Assembly: GCA_024697065.1 (NCBI GenBank)
Contig: JAILGE010000021.1
Span: forward strand, 1-38,897
DNA: 38,897 nucleotides
Direction: 5' to 3'
DNA from: Lachnospiraceae bacterium
GTDB lineage: Bacteria > Bacillota > Clostridia > Lachnospirales > Lachnospiraceae
A model generated the notes under the pieces. That model did not search any database, was not told the DNA's origin, and was given only the letters and a program-made list of their open reading frames with translations. Positions 15,829 through 23,358 of the stretch are shown here, in pieces (positions within the stretch are counted from its first letter, which is position 1; each line of letters opens with the position of its first letter). A program made the translations under genes and the position numbers.

Positions 15829-16481
15829 TAACAAGTAATATACAAAAGATCCGGTTCGACATGACATGTCAGATTCCACACTTCAACTCCGGCCTTTCCG
15901 GCATCCGCAAGTGCCTCCCCGAATCCGGGATCCGTATCAGTATTGGGCAGTACCGTTGTTACGCCATCCATTTGTATAACGAAAGCAAGGATCGCATGAT
16001 ATCCCGCTTTCTTTGCTTTTATCAATTCACGGATATGCTTTATACCACGTTCGGTAGGCGCATCCGGGAAAAAACCGATACCTTCTCTTTCAAGAGTGCA
16101 GCCTTTGACCTCCATCAGGTACTTTTCTTTGCCACGTTCCATATAGAAATCGATACGGGAATCGCCATATGTAAATTCCGGTCTTATGTTATCGTAATCC
16201 TTCTTTGACAACCATTCTTTTACGACTTTATTCGGAGCCTGGCTGTCTATATTAAAGAGTACCCCTGTATCTTTACGTACAGCTACCAGGTCATATTTTG
16301 TCTTTCTGTCCGGTGTTCCCGGAGCAGTAAGCCAGACCTCGCAGCCGGGAATAAGCAGTTCTTTACACCTGCCGGTATTCTTTACATGGACGATCTCTTT
16401 TTGTCCTTCGATATCAACTTCGGCAATAAAGCGGTTAGGTCTCTTTAAAAAGACCGCCCGGGTTATATTTTCATATCTCAT
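15828..16481 (-). CDS. sfsA: SfsA family DNA/RNA nuclease-like protein
   Basis: A 217-aa protein, slightly shorter than E. coli SfsA (234 aa). It has the family motifs VHVKNTGRCKELLIPG, FNIDSQAPNKVVKEWL, SRIDFYMERGKEKYLMEVKG (nuclease-like core with the E-x-K) and FPDAPTERGIKHIREL. SfsA was first named as a sugar fermentation stimulator. Its fold resembles restriction-type nucleases and its role remains poorly defined. It begins 13 nt after the small membrane protein gene, so the two are likely co-transcribed. Confidence 0.93.
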   Translation of the reverse strand: MRYENITRAVFLKRPNRFIAEVDIEGQKEIVHVKNTGRCKELLIPGCEVWLTAPGTPDRKTKYDLVAVRKDTGVLFNIDSQAPNKVVKEWLSKKDYDNIRPEFTYGDSRIDFYMERGKEKYLMEVKGCTLEREGIGFFPDAPTERGIKHIRELIKAKKAGYHAILAFVIQMDGVTTVLPNTDTDPGFGEALADAGKAGVEVWNLTCHVEPDLLYITC

Positions 16482-16494
16482 GATGATCCACTTG

Positions 16495-16818
16495 TCAAAA
16501 CTGCTTTCCTATGGCGATCAGAAGCGTAAACGGACTGAAGAAAAAAGAAATGATAAGAAGAATCGAAACGATCAAAACAATCACATTTCCCTTTTGTTTA
16601 ACCAGCCCGATTATTCCTGTAATGATCGCAACCAGATTGAATGCCAACTGAAAGAGAGCTAATCCCATGCTCCATAAAACCGACAGGAAGTCAGCTGCAT
16701 AGCCGCTGCTGTAAGTCCCAAAGAAAGCATAAGCAAGCGTTGCGGACATAAAGAAGCACTGTATGATCAATACGATCACAAGAAAAATGCTCAAACCCGT
16801 ATTTTTTTTATTATTCAT
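16495..16818 (-). CDS. Small membrane protein, three predicted segments
   Basis: A 107-aa protein with hydrophobic segments at about 9-33, 43-70 and 77-100. It ends in a short basic tail. I recognise no family. The Shine-Dalgarno (GGGAAGG) is about 13 nt from the ATG, which is far. Its start overlaps the stop of a short open frame (16811-16894), so coupling is possible. It precedes sfsA by 13 nt. Confidence 0.7.
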   Translation of the reverse strand: MNNKKNTGLSIFLVIVLIIQCFFMSATLAYAFFGTYSSGYAADFLSVLWSMGLALFQLAFNLVAIITGIIGLVKQKGNVIVLIVSILLIISFFFSPFTLLIAIGKQF

Positions 16819-16894
16819 TGTCTTTTAAGAACCTTCCCGTCTTAAATTTTCCGATACTGTAATTGCCCTTAGGGATCCTCCAGCAGGAATTCAT
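16811..16894 (-). other. Short open frame between the flavoprotein and membrane protein genes
   Basis: A 27-codon frame starting ATG at 16894 and containing IPKGNYSIGKFKTGRF ends in a TAA overlapping the start of the membrane protein gene. The same frame is open all the way back to the stop codon of the flavodoxin-fold gene (16946-16948), so 44 sense codons follow that stop in frame. The composition looks protein-like, but no good ribosome site precedes the ATG. It may be a decayed gene end, a small coupled peptide, or chance. Confidence 0.3.
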
Positions 16895-16945
16895 AAGTAT
16901 ATACGGATCCGTTTCTGATTTTTTATGGGAAATACACGAAAAATA

Positions 16946-17572
16946 TCATTTTCCATCCGGAAAGCTTGTAAAGCTGCTGCGCTCCATTTCCGGATATCCG
17001 TACTTTACTTTCGCATCTGCAAAAGCCTTCATCATAAAGCTCATATTCCTTGCAAGATTCCTCATGGTCTGCAGCCCCTCTAAATCCTTCTTAACATCTT
17101 CCGCGGAAAAACCGTGAACCTGATTCCAGTAAGTAGACGAAGCAACAGGCATACCGCTGATGGTGAAATATTTATTCAACACATCGAAGGTCGCTGTATT
17201 TCCGCCTCTTCTGCAGCTTACAACAGCAGCTCCCACCTTCATATGTTTTGAAAATGATGTGCTGTAGAAAAGCCTGTCCATTAACGAGATGATAGCACCG
17301 CCCGGCGATCCGTAATGAACAGGACTTCCGACTACCAGACCATCTGCAGCTTCAAGTTTAACAGCGACTTCATTAACAATATCATTAAATACACACTTGC
17401 CTGACTCGCCGCACTTTCCGCATCCGATACATCCGCGCACATCCTTTGAACCGATCTGGATCAGTTCCGTCTCAACGCCCTCGGCTTCAAACACTTTGAT
17501 CATCTCATCCAGTGCTGTCGCCGTGCATCCGTTAACATGAGGGCTTCCGTTTAATAATAATACTTTTCTCAT
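16946..17572 (-). CDS. Flavodoxin-fold NAD(P)H-dependent FMN/iron-sulfur oxidoreductase
   Basis: A 208-aa protein of the NADPH-dependent FMN reductase/iron-sulfur flavoprotein group. The FMN phosphate loop is LLLNGSPHVNGCTATA (residues 5-20). A four-cysteine cluster CIGCGKCGESGKC lies at about 48-60 and could bind an iron-sulfur cluster or be redox active. VVGSPVHYGSPGG and AVVSCRRGG complete the flavin site. Length and ending are normal for the family. Its redox partner is unknown. A gap of 36 nt follows copA, so it could be read through from the copper operon. Confidence 0.9.
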   Translation of the reverse strand: MRKVLLLNGSPHVNGCTATALDEMIKVFEAEGVETELIQIGSKDVRGCIGCGKCGESGKCVFNDIVNEVAVKLEAADGLVVGSPVHYGSPGGAIISLMDRLFYSTSFSKHMKVGAAVVSCRRGGNTATFDVLNKYFTISGMPVASSTYWNQVHGFSAEDVKKDLEGLQTMRNLARNMSFMMKAFADAKVKYGYPEMERSSFTSFPDGK

Positions 17573-17608
17573 CCTTCATCCTCCGTCGATCGAGCTCCCA
17601 CACGATCA

Positions 17609-17815
17609 TCAGCCCTTTATACCTGCGAACTCATATCCTGCGCCTTCCACAGCAGCCTTGAGCACATCCTCGCTCACATCACCTGAAGTTGAAAGAGTCA
17701 CAAGATTCTTTTCATGATCGGCGGCAGCTGATATAACACCATCGATCTTCTCAAGAGCTTCCTTAACATGCGCCTCACAATGTCCACACATCATTCCGTT
17801 TACTGCGATCTCCAT
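17609..17815 (-). CDS. Possible internal start giving a 68-aa CopZ-like copper chaperone
   Basis: Within copA and in its frame, an AAAGGAGG Shine-Dalgarno (17827-17834) lies 11 nt before an ATG at 17813-17815. The product would be exactly one HMA domain opening MEIAVNGMMCGHCEAHV, with its MxCxxC-type copper site. CopZ is normally a stand-alone 68-70 aa protein encoded next to copA. The interpretation of a fused copA-copZ that retains the copZ initiation site is inference; the signals themselves are visible. Confidence 0.5.
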   Translation of the reverse strand: MEIAVNGMMCGHCEAHVKEALEKIDGVISAAADHEKNLVTLSTSGDVSEDVLKAAVEGAGYEFAGIKG

Positions 17816-20143
17816 TTCTTTTTTGTCCTCCTTTACTTTGTTATCATTATTACTTATCCTGCTTCCTTTATTCTTATCCTTCCTGCCGTCATGCACATCA
17901 AATAGATTAAGCCTGAGCGCATTGGTCACGACGCAGAAGCTGGAAAGACTCATAGCAGCAGCACCAAACATAGGATTAAGTGTCCATCCGAACAAGGGGA
18001 TAAATACACCCGCTGCAAGGGGTATCCCTATAATATTATATATAAATGCCCAGAAGAGATTCTGATGTATTACTCTTAGAGTCGCCCTGCTAAGCCTTAT
18101 GGCAGCTGCCACATCAGAGAGTCTGCTCTTGATAAGCACCACATCAGCCGCATCTATTGCCACATCATTACCGGCACCGATAGCGATCCCCATATCTGCC
18201 ACGGTAAGGGCGGGTGCATCATTGATGCCATCACCAACCATTGCAACCTTCCCCTTCTTCTGCAGATTCCTAATGACGCCGGCCTTACCTTCAGGCTTAA
18301 CGGATGCCACCACTTCATCAACATCCGTTTCTTTGGCTATGGCAGCGGCCGTCTTCTCATTATCTCCGGTTAACATGGCAACATATATTCCCATCTTCTT
18401 AAGAGATGCCACAGCTTCCACCGAATCATCCTTGATAACATCCGCCACGGATATGATCCCCAGGAATTGTGTACCCTTAGAGAAGTACAGAGGTGTCTCA
18501 CCATGGTCCGAAAGATCATCCGAGATCTTTATGAATTCCTTATCCACCCTCGCCCTCTTGGTGATGAGTTCTCTGTTACCCGCAAAAGCTTCCTCTCCGG
18601 CTATGAAAGCACTGAGTCCGTTGCCGGGAAGAGCTGTGAACTTATCGGAATCAAATAACTCTACTTTATTGTCCTTACAATGATCAGCAATTGCTTTAGC
18701 AAGCGGATGCTCGGACTTGTTTTCAAGAGTATAAGCTATGGATAAAAGTTCCTTTTCATCTATACCTCCGGCAGGATAGATCCCTTTAACACTGGGCTCA
18801 CCCTTAGTGATGGTGCCCGTCTTATCCAAAGCTATAATTCCAACCTTACCGGCCGCTTCCAAAGATGCAGCAGTCTTAAACATTATGCCCTGCCTTGCTC
18901 CCACGCCGTTTCCAACCATTATCGCAACAGGAGTGGCAAGTCCCAGCGCACAGGGACAACTGATGACAAGTACAGAGATCGCACGTGCCAAAGCAAACGA
19001 AACACGCGGTCCGGTGATCATCCATACAATGAAAGTTATAACTGCTATACCGATTACAGCAGGTACAAATACCCCTGATACCTTGTCTGCGATCTTGGCA
19101 ATGGGCGCCTTGGTAGCTGCAGCATCACTAACCATCTGTATTATCTGGGAAAGTGTTGTATCATTACCCACTCTTGTGGCTTCACAGACCATATATCCGC
19201 TTTCATTGATGGTTGCGGCAGATACTGTATCTCCCGGATTCTTTTCAACAGGGATACTTTCACCGGTAAGCGCAGACTCATTAACCGCACTGTTACCTTC
19301 TATAACTATTCCATCCACCGGGATACTGCTTCCGGGTCGGAGGATAAAGCGGTCATGTATCCTTACCTCTTCAATAGGAACTTCAACCTGCTTTCCATCC
19401 TTTAAAATATATGCGGTTTTGGGTGCAAGCTTCATGAGTTCCTTAAGGGCATTGGTGGTACGGCCCTTAGATATGGATTCAAGCAGCTTTCCCACTGTGA
19501 TCAGAGTGAGTATCATGGCAGCGGATTCAAAATAGAGTTCCTCCATGAGGAACATGACGCGGTCTGCGTCTCCGTTCTTTTGTGCTATTGTCATTGCGAA
19601 TACCGCATATACGCTATATGTAAAAGATGCCGTTGCGCCCAATGCCACAAGTGTATCCATATTGGGAGCCATGTGGATCAGTGATTTAAAGCCGTTTATA
19701 AAAAATCTCTGATTGATGACCATGATGCCTACCGTAAGCAGCAACTCATACAGTCCCATAGCAATATGATTGCCATCCATGAATCCCGGTAACGGCCAGT
19801 CCCACAGCATGTGTCCCATGGATACGTACATTAGGGGTAATAAAAGAATTACCGAAGCGATAAGTCTGTTTCTTATTTTAACGGTCTCAGTGTCCTTAAG
19901 TTCGTTATCATATTCCGAAACTGCAGTAGCACCGCTCTTTTTCGCTTCTTTAAGGCTCGCACCGTATCCCGCATTGATAACAGCCTTTATTACATCATTT
20001 GCCGAAGCTGTTCCTTCCACACCCATGGAATTGGTCAGCAGGCTCACAGCGCAGCTTTCAACCCCGGGTACAGCTGACACCGCTTTCTCTACTCTTGCCT
20101 GACAGGCAGCACAACTCATTCCCGTCACGCTATATTGCGTCAT
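17609..20143 (-). CDS. copA: Copper-exporting P1B-type ATPase with N- and C-terminal HMA domains
   Basis: An 844-aa protein. Domain order: N-terminal heavy-metal domain with GMSCAAC (8-14); membrane helices from about 92; TGES actuator motif (293-296); CPC ion site (396-398); DKTGTIT phosphorylation site (Asp440); HP at 479-480; TGDN (592); GDGIND (637-642); YN and MSLSS in the last helices, as in Cu(I) pumps; then a Lys/Asp-rich linker and a second HMA domain with GMMCGHC (783-789). It exports Cu(I). The C-terminal HMA position is unusual. It begins at Met777, which is preceded by AAAGGAGG, so a separate CopZ-like product is possible. It is co-transcribed with csoR, 31 nt upstream. Confidence 0.96.
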   Translation of the reverse strand: MTQYSVTGMSCAACQARVEKAVSAVPGVESCAVSLLTNSMGVEGTASANDVIKAVINAGYGASLKEAKKSGATAVSEYDNELKDTETVKIRNRLIASVILLLPLMYVSMGHMLWDWPLPGFMDGNHIAMGLYELLLTVGIMVINQRFFINGFKSLIHMAPNMDTLVALGATASFTYSVYAVFAMTIAQKNGDADRVMFLMEELYFESAAMILTLITVGKLLESISKGRTTNALKELMKLAPKTAYILKDGKQVEVPIEEVRIHDRFILRPGSSIPVDGIVIEGNSAVNESALTGESIPVEKNPGDTVSAATINESGYMVCEATRVGNDTTLSQIIQMVSDAAATKAPIAKIADKVSGVFVPAVIGIAVITFIVWMITGPRVSFALARAISVLVISCPCALGLATPVAIMVGNGVGARQGIMFKTAASLEAAGKVGIIALDKTGTITKGEPSVKGIYPAGGIDEKELLSIAYTLENKSEHPLAKAIADHCKDNKVELFDSDKFTALPGNGLSAFIAGEEAFAGNRELITKRARVDKEFIKISDDLSDHGETPLYFSKGTQFLGIISVADVIKDDSVEAVASLKKMGIYVAMLTGDNEKTAAAIAKETDVDEVVASVKPEGKAGVIRNLQKKGKVAMVGDGINDAPALTVADMGIAIGAGNDVAIDAADVVLIKSRLSDVAAAIRLSRATLRVIHQNLFWAFIYNIIGIPLAAGVFIPLFGWTLNPMFGAAAMSLSSFCVVTNALRLNLFDVHDGRKDKNKGSRISNNDNKVKEDKKEMEIAVNGMMCGHCEAHVKEALEKIDGVISAAADHEKNLVTLSTSGDVSEDVLKAAVEGAGYEFAGIKG

Positions 20144-20174
20144 ATCTTTCCTCCATTTACTTCAGTGACCGAGA

Positions 20175-20507
20175 TCATTTCATTAGCTTTTGCAGTACGG
20201 TTACAAGCTCATCCACCACTTCTTCGTCACCCTTGCGTATATTCTCTGCTACACAGGTCTTAACATGGTTGGATAAGAGTACCTTATTGAAACTGTTGAG
20301 GGCACTGGTAATGGCAGAAACCTGAATAAGTATATCCGTGCAGTATGTGCCATTCTCAAGCATGTTCTCCACGCCTCTGACCTGGCCCTCGATCCTCTTT
20401 AATCTGTTCATCAGATCCTTGTATTCTTTTTCATCTCTGTCCTTATGCTTTCCCGAGTGGCAACAGCACTCTTTACATTCTCCGTTTGTTTTCTTCTTTT
20501 CATCCAT
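20175..20507 (-). CDS. csoR: CsoR-family copper-sensing repressor
   Basis: A 110-aa protein of the DUF156/CsoR family. The core DRDEKEYKDLMNRLKRIEGQ opens the helical fold. The Cu(I) ligands are expected at Cys in NGTYC (first helix-2 Cys), His and Cys in LSNHVKTCV, matching the C-H-C set of copper-responsive CsoR. A short Cys/His-rich head (CKECCCHSGKH) precedes it. The open frame continues to an ATG at 20603, but that lies inside an operator. The ATG at 20507 has GAGGG about 11 nt upstream and gives the usual length. The upstream start cannot be fully excluded because GGGGG of the operator is also well placed. It heads the copA operon and should autoregulate. Confidence 0.92.
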   Translation of the reverse strand: MDEKKKTNGECKECCCHSGKHKDRDEKEYKDLMNRLKRIEGQVRGVENMLENGTYCTDILIQVSAITSALNSFNKVLLSNHVKTCVAENIRKGDEEVVDELVTVLQKLMK

Positions 20508-20601
20508 GCCTGAACTTCCCTCACATCTTTTACTTATAAAACAATGTGTCCGAAAGATACCCGCGCGGCCAATCTCTTCCGGGTTATTTTCCATGCTTTG
20601 C

Positions 20602-20622
20602 ATATACCCCCAGCGGGTATAT
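20602..20622 (-). promoter_or_regulatory. CsoR operator 2 (at the transcription start)
   Basis: A near-perfect palindrome ATACCCCCAGCGGGTAT with flanking AT, the G/C-tract plus TAT/ATA pattern of CsoR sites before copZA genes in other Firmicutes. It covers the predicted start of the csoR-copA transcript. Confidence 0.8.
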
Positions 20623-20627
20623 GTTAT

Positions 20628-20656
20628 AAGTTATACCCCGCAGGGGTATTTGTCAA
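20628..20656 (-). promoter_or_regulatory. csoR-copA promoter containing CsoR operator 1
   Basis: TTGACA (20651-20656) with a -10 at TAACTT (17-nt spacing, 20628-20633) or TATAAC (15-nt spacing, 20630-20635). The spacer is filled by ATACCCCGCAGGGGTAT (20633-20649), a near-perfect palindrome. Bound repressor would block RNA polymerase; metal binding would release it. A further half-site CGGGGTATAA lies near 20730. Confidence 0.8.
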
Positions 20657-20811
20657 TCCGGTTCACATTTATTTCACGGTTAAAAATTGAAACAATTGTG
20701 ATCAAATTACTGTTATATGTTTTTTATTTCGGGGTATAAGTTTTTTCTATATGAGAACATATGATTTTTTTATTATTCAAGATTTTTATTATATGCTATT
20801 CACAGAAACAA
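20657..20811. other. AT-rich spacer between csoR promoter and terminator
   Basis: No gene is supported on either strand. Apart from a lone CsoR-like half-site near 20730 I see only AT-rich sequence. Confidence 0.5.
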
Positions 20812-20841
20812 AACAGGGGCTCTGATCACAGAGCCCCTGTT
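20812..20841 (-). terminator. Strong hairpin terminator after the flavin reductase-like gene
   Basis: A perfect 13-bp stem (AACAGGGGCTCTG with its complement, 4-nt loop) with T-rich sequence on both sides. It lies 71 nt beyond the stop at 20913 on the minus strand and could work in both directions. Confidence 0.85.
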
Positions 20842-20912
20842 TTTAATATAAATTTTAACTTATATGTATTAACAGAGCCTTTATATTCTTCAAGGAATGC
20901 ATCCCTGAAGAA

Positions 20913-21386
20913 TCACTTTATTATATCTACGATCTCTCCAATATACATATCATGCGCCGCATCTGACGAATAGAATTTTGATGCGATCTCAGGCAGCATA
21001 TTTTCAGTCTTAAGCTCCTGGGAGAAAAGCTTTTTGCATACAAAAGTGACTTCTGCTTCCTCGAAGGTCATGGTCTGAGAGATCTCCCTAGCGGTAAGTC
21101 CGGATCCTTTCATCTTATCCATATCTCTTCCGGACTTTGAGCCAAGAACCCTGAGCACTTCTCTGCATTCTTCCGGATAAAAGCTTACGGTAAAATATTC
21201 ATTTTTATCCAGAAATTCATGTGTATAACGGCTTTTTCTGACATAAACTGTTGCCACCGGCTTTCCCCACATGGTGCCGAGTCCTCCCCAGCTTACCGTC
21301 ATGGTATTAAACTCATCCTTATTTCCTGCAGTGAGCAGAGCCCACTTCTTATCAAATACGCTGAGTATGTCTGTCGTAAATTCCAT
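20913..21386 (-). CDS. Flavin reductase-like FMN-binding protein
   Basis: A 157-aa protein of the flavin reductase-like (split-barrel FMN-binding) superfamily. It opens MEFTTDILSVFDKKWALLTAG and has FNTMTVSWGGLGTMWGKP, the flavin-contact region. RKSRYTHEFLDKNEYFTVSF and the GSKSGRDMDKMKGSGL lid segment are characteristic. The open frame extends 23 codons further, but the ATG at 21386 has a perfect GGAGG seven nt upstream and a promoter lies in the extension. Substrate is unknown. Monocistronic: own promoter and terminator. Confidence 0.88.
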   Translation of the reverse strand: MEFTTDILSVFDKKWALLTAGNKDEFNTMTVSWGGLGTMWGKPVATVYVRKSRYTHEFLDKNEYFTVSFYPEECREVLRVLGSKSGRDMDKMKGSGLTAREISQTMTFEEAEVTFVCKKLFSQELKTENMLPEIASKFYSSDAAHDMYIGEIVDIIK

Positions 21387-21434
21387 TTTATACCTCCATG
21401 AAATAAAATTATAAATGTTCAAACGCCATACATT

Positions 21435-21463
21435 ATTATGCCAAAAACATAGCATCTTCTCAA
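21435..21463 (-). promoter_or_regulatory. Predicted promoter of the flavin reductase-like gene
   Basis: TTGAGA (21458-21463), 17-nt spacer, CATAAT (21435-21440), about 50 nt before the ATG. Confidence 0.6.
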
Positions 21464-21566
21464 TTCATTTTATACTCTTATCCGTTCATTTACGCCTCGC
21501 ATGTACGCAGCTCAACTCCCAATGCGACCTGTAATAATACCATTTACTTCAATTTCCGACAGACCG

Positions 21567-21596
21567 TAAAAAGCCGGCCGGATCTCTCCGGCCGAC
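21567..21596 (-). terminator. Terminator of the metNIQ operon
   Basis: CGGCCGGA pairs with TCCGGCCG around GAGA and is followed on the minus strand by GGCTTTTTAC. It lies about 30 nt beyond the metQ stop. Confidence 0.9.
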
Positions 21597-21624
21597 AAAT
21601 TGTGATTTTTTGATCTAAGACGAA

Positions 21625-22554
21625 TTACTTTACAGGGATTACAGCTCCGTTATACTTCTCTTCAATGAATTTCTGCGTATCTTCATCCAGAAGAGCATCT
21701 ACCAGAGCCCGGATAGCAGGATCATCCTTATCCTCCGTTCTTACCGCAATGATGTTTGCATATGGACTGTCTGCGCCTTCGCTGAAGAGTCTTGTGGATG
21801 TGATACCGGCTTCAAGAGCCTTGTTGGTATTAGTGATGAAGAAATCATAATCATCCTTAGTAGGAATGATCTGAGCTGAATCAAGCTCTACGATCTCGAG
21901 AGGCTTTACGAACTCAGTGATATCATCAACTGAAGCTGCAAGAGTATCTGCTACTGAGGGATCAAGCTTGATGAATCCGTTAAGCTCTAATATACGAAGT
22001 GCTCTGTACTCATTGGTAGCATCATTAGGGATTGCTACTACAGCATTTTCAGGTATCTCCTCTGTGGAAGCATACTTGTCAGAATAAGCTGTGATGGGCT
22101 CTACATGGATTCCCCCTGCACTGATGAGATCAAATCCGTTAGCCTCTACCTCAGACTGAAGATAGGGATCATGCTGGAAATAGTTGAAGTCGATCTCGCC
22201 GGCATTGAGCTTTTCGTTTGTTGTAGCATCTGCCGCTGTGGATACAAGCTCGATCTTGATGCCCTGCTCCTCAAGCTTCGGGATAACGTGCTCGATGATC
22301 TCTGAGTGAGGAACCAGATCTACGATTCCCTTCAGAACAACCACATCGCCTTCGCCTGTTACTTCTGTTGCCTCTGTTGCCGCATCTGTTGCCGCATCTG
22401 TAGCTGCTTCTGTTGCAGGCTCTGCTGCAGTTGTCTCCTTGTCAGCCGCATTAGCGCTGCCACCGGCTTCTTTGCCACAGCCTGTAAGGAGCATGGCTGT
22501 GCCCACCACCGATGCTGCTACTGATACCAATTTCCTGTAAGTTACGTTTTTCAT
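21625..22554 (-). CDS. metQ: Methionine-binding lipoprotein (MetQ/NlpA family)
   Basis: A 309-aa lipoprotein with a lipobox at MLLTGC (Cys about 26). A low-complexity linker is built of EAATDAATDAATEAT-type 4-residue repeats. The NlpA domain has VDLVPHSEIIEHVIPKLEEQ, EIDFNYFQHDPYLQSEVEAN and VAIPNDATNEYRALRILELN, all diagnostic of MetQ-type binding proteins for D/L-methionine. The frame is open 24 codons further, but the ATG at 22554 follows GGAGGAGTAAC. It is the last gene of metNIQ, with a stem-loop just before its ribosome site. Confidence 0.95.
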   Translation of the reverse strand: MKNVTYRKLVSVAASVVGTAMLLTGCGKEAGGSANAADKETTAAEPATEAATDAATDAATEATEVTGEGDVVVLKGIVDLVPHSEIIEHVIPKLEEQGIKIELVSTAADATTNEKLNAGEIDFNYFQHDPYLQSEVEANGFDLISAGGIHVEPITAYSDKYASTEEIPENAVVAIPNDATNEYRALRILELNGFIKLDPSVADTLAASVDDITEFVKPLEIVELDSAQIIPTKDDYDFFITNTNKALEAGITSTRLFSEGADSPYANIIAVRTEDKDDPAIRALVDALLDEDTQKFIEEKYNGAVIPVK

Positions 22555-22571
22555 TGTTACTCCTCCTTCCT

Positions 22572-22592
22572 GTATCTGCTTCTTACAGATAC
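22572..22592 (-). other. Stem-loop in the metI-metQ intergenic region
   Basis: GTATCTG and CAGATAC form a perfect 7-bp stem with a 7-nt loop, immediately upstream of the metQ ribosome site. No T-run follows, so it is not a terminator. It could protect or process the metQ message. Confidence 0.45.
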
Positions 22593-22647
22593 AAATAAAT
22601 GTATTATATGTAGTAACCGTAAGCATTTTGCTGACGGATATTACCGT

Positions 22648-23358
22648 TTAAATAAGATTGCGTTTCTTAAGCATCCTGTTGGATATCAGATTTCCTACGC
22701 CCTGCGTGATCTGCACCAGCACCACCAGTATATATACACATGCAAACAGTCTGTCATGCTGGAATCTTTGATAACCGTAACGCACTGCTATATCTCCGAT
22801 ACCTCCGGCTCCGAACATTCCCGCAAGGGCTGTCATGGAGATCACGGCGATCACCGCTACTGTAAATCCTCTGATAAGTGACGGCAGTGTCTCCGGAATA
22901 ATCACTTTGAAAACTATCTGTCTTACTGTGCTTCCGATGGACTTGGCGGCTTCAATCTTGCCCTTGTCGATCTCTAAGAGGGAACTTTCCACTATCCTGG
23001 CATACATCGGTATACAGCTTGCGGCAATGGCTATGATGCAGGCGTTTGTTCCGTAAGACTTTCCGAATATCAGTCTGGCCACCGGCACCATTAGGATTAT
23101 CATTACCATCTGGGGAAGTGATCTCAGTACGTTGATAAACCATCCTGATGTGGTATAGAGAACCCTTATGGGAAATAGTCCGTCGGGATTGGTGAGTGTG
23201 AGCAATGTCCCTAAGATCAGTCCAATGATAAGCACTATCACTGAGGAGATGGCTGTTATGTACAGCGTCTCTCTGATAGGAACCACAAGCCCTTTCCAAA
23301 TCTCCGGATCGAAGGAGGCAACGATCACTTCCCATAATGAAGAATCCAAAAGACTCAT
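22648..23358 (-). CDS. metI: Methionine ABC transporter permease
   Basis: A 236-aa membrane protein with five to six hydrophobic segments. It has the MetI-type motifs RSLPQMVMIILMVPVARLIFG and SLLEIDKGKIEAAKSIGST (the EAA-loop contacting the ATPase). Its ATG overlaps the metN stop by 4 nt (ATGA), and GGAGGAGG from the end of metN serves as ribosome site. Forms the channel of the methionine importer with MetN and MetQ. Confidence 0.95.
   Translation of the reverse strand: MSLLDSSLWEVIVASFDPEIWKGLVVPIRETLYITAISSVIVLIIGLILGTLLTLTNPDGLFPIRVLYTTSGWFINVLRSLPQMVMIILMVPVARLIFGKSYGTNACIIAIAASCIPMYARIVESSLLEIDKGKIEAAKSIGSTVRQIVFKVIIPETLPSLIRGFTVAVIAVISMTALAGMFGAGGIGDIAVRYGYQRFQHDRLFACVYILVVLVQITQGVGNLISNRMLKKRNLI

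Noticed and set aside
16946-16948. TGA read as selenocysteine in the flavodoxin-fold gene
   Set aside because: The protein already has its normal family length and ending at the TGA, and I see no SECIS-like hairpin directly after it.
18099-19535. Long plus-strand open frames inside copA
   Set aside because: These are antisense shadows of the ATPase coding frame, without ribosome sites or recognisable domains.
20913-21386. Copper-linked function for the flavin reductase-like protein
   Set aside because: It has its own promoter and terminator and lies on the far side of the csoR operators, with only a lone half-site between. No evidence joins it to the copper genes.
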